Assembly (NCBI GenBank): GCA_043789035.1
Contig: JAYWIG010000077.1
Span: 1 to 15,986, forward strand
Origin: JAYWIG01 sp043789035
GTDB taxonomy: Bacteria; Pseudomonadota; Gammaproteobacteria; Burkholderiales; Burkholderiaceae_E
DNA length: 15,986 nt
Direction: 5' to 3'
In this document: positions 15,443-15,986 of the stretch, one piece after another
How positions within the stretch are numbered: position 1 is the first letter of the stretch
Layout: each line of letters begins with the position of its first letter
Position numbers and translations under genes: made by a program
Notes under the pieces: model-generated
What the model was told of the DNA's origin: nothing
Seen by the model: the letters and a program-made list of their open reading frames with translations, nothing else
Database searches by the model: none

Positions 15443-15986
15443 GTGACTGTGCTTCAAAATAAAGTCGTCGAAGGTGTTCCTCGTGATGCAGCATCGGTAG
15501 TACTTGTAAGAGACGCGAAAGCAGGTGGGCTAGAAGTGTTCTTGCTAAGAAGAGGTACCAGCACGACAGTGCTGAACAGCGCTTATGTTTTTCCCGGCGG
15601 CAAAGTTGATGAAGCCGATGCGTCTGACGAACAAATCGATGCCCTTGGCCTGTCGGGAGACCCACGAGTTTTATTGGGCGAACATGACATCTCGTTGCGA
15701 CAAGCTGCATCAATGTTTGTGGCGGCTTGTAGAGAGACATTCGAGGAAACGGGTGTTCGAATTCATGGGCGTGATTTGTTGCCTTTGTCGCGCTGGATCA
15801 CACCCAAAGTGCCCGCGATGATGACTAAGCGTTTCGATACACGATTTTTTGTGGGCGCGATTCATGCAGATGTACATGCTGTGCATGACGGGCAAGAAGC
15901 TGATGCTAGTGTTTGGTATTCACCCAGAGAAGCGCTAGAGCGTTACGGCGCAAAAGAAATTATGTTGGCACCACCGCAAATCATGA
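15443..15986 (+). CDS. NUDIX hydrolase (NUDT19-like), 5' part, cut by the window edge
   Basis: 181 codons are present and the frame is open to the right edge. The GTG start at 15443 is preceded by AGAGGG with five bases spacing; an in-frame stop at 15425-15427 excludes anything longer, and a second GTG at 15449 is a less well-spaced alternative. AAGASVVL-like strand one (DAASVVLVRD), FLLRRG, then YVFPGGKVDEAD and R97-E-T-F-E-E-T-G104 make a Nudix box in which about 40 residues separate the first glycines from the REXXEEXG helix, against 13 in the classical motif. This insertion, and the later LSRWITPKVPAMMTKRFDTRFFVG segment, fit the NUDT19/CoA-pyrophosphatase-like branch, which cleaves nucleoside-diphosphate-linked compounds. 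The exact substrate is not predictable. Confidence 0.85.
   Translation, partial: MTVLQNKVVEGVPRDAASVVLVRDAKAGGLEVFLLRRGTSTTVLNSAYVFPGGKVDEADASDEQIDALGLSGDPRVLLGEHDISLRQAASMFVAACRETFEETGVRIHGRDLLPLSRWITPKVPAMMTKRFDTRFFVGAIHADVHAVHDGQEADASVWYSPREALERYGAKEIMLAPPQIM

Noticed and set aside
15291..15740. 149-codon minus-strand open frame opposite the NUDIX gene
   Set aside because: It overlaps a plus-strand frame with clear Nudix motifs, and its own translation is rich in His/Arg/Leu/Ser without family features.
1..15986. CRISPR array, tRNA/rRNA genes, IS elements, phage or defence genes
   Set aside because: No regularly spaced repeats, tRNA-like cloverleaf, transposase motif or paired terminal inverted repeats were seen on either strand.

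Overview
The window looks like a chromosomal segment from a Gram-negative bacterium, most likely a betaproteobacterium (Burkholderiales-like). The basis is a PF10136/COG4389-type membrane protein, a Bug/TctC tripartite-tricarboxylate substrate-binding protein, a DUF1800/DUF1501 export pair, and a small secreted helical protein of a kind I associate with Burkholderiales. Base composition looks close to balanced. The taxonomic call is inference. I see no rRNA, tRNA, CRISPR array, insertion sequence or phage gene.

Region by region. Positions 1-1000 are a gene graveyard on the minus strand: a porin-like gene broken by two frameshifts and three in-frame stops, and a 58-codon C-terminal scrap of a TIGR03118-family protein. 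An intact NTF2/SnoaL-like gene (1010-1642, minus) follows, divergent from kynureninase (kynU, 1746-2984, plus). Directly downstream of kynU is only the C-terminal third of tryptophan 2,3-dioxygenase (3094-3390). Its stop lies two bases before an intact tcuA-like flavoprotein, which overlaps a tcuB-like iron-sulfur membrane protein by 14 bases. Thus kynU, the dioxygenase remnant, tcuA and tcuB look like one transcription unit in which a tryptophan-catabolic gene has been deleted down to a stump.

Positions 6011-8050 (minus) encode the PF10136 'site-specific recombinase' family protein, which by sequence is a multi-pass membrane protein. A 340-base divergent intergenic region, holding an 8-bp-arm inverted repeat and a possible promoter, separates it from a DUF1800 lipoprotein and a Tat-exported DUF1501 protein (8391-11721, plus), a tightly spaced pair.

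Convergent to these lies a minus-strand two-gene unit (13896 to 11737): a Tat-signal Bug/TctC binding protein followed by an M29-aminopeptidase/2,5-dihydroxypyridine-dioxygenase-like metalloenzyme. Then come a lipoprotein alpha/beta hydrolase (plus), a small secreted protein with a Ca-loop-like tail (minus) and the start of a NUDIX hydrolase with a split Nudix box that runs off the right edge.

The overall theme is scavenging catabolism (kynurenine, tricarballylate-like acids, a Bug-bound carboxylate and possibly an aromatic ring substrate), with clear gene decay in the left 3.4 kb. I did not find a convincing entirely new system. The best leads are the kynU/TDO-stump/tcuAB unit, the Bug plus M29/NicX-like unit, and the membrane nature of the so-called recombinase.
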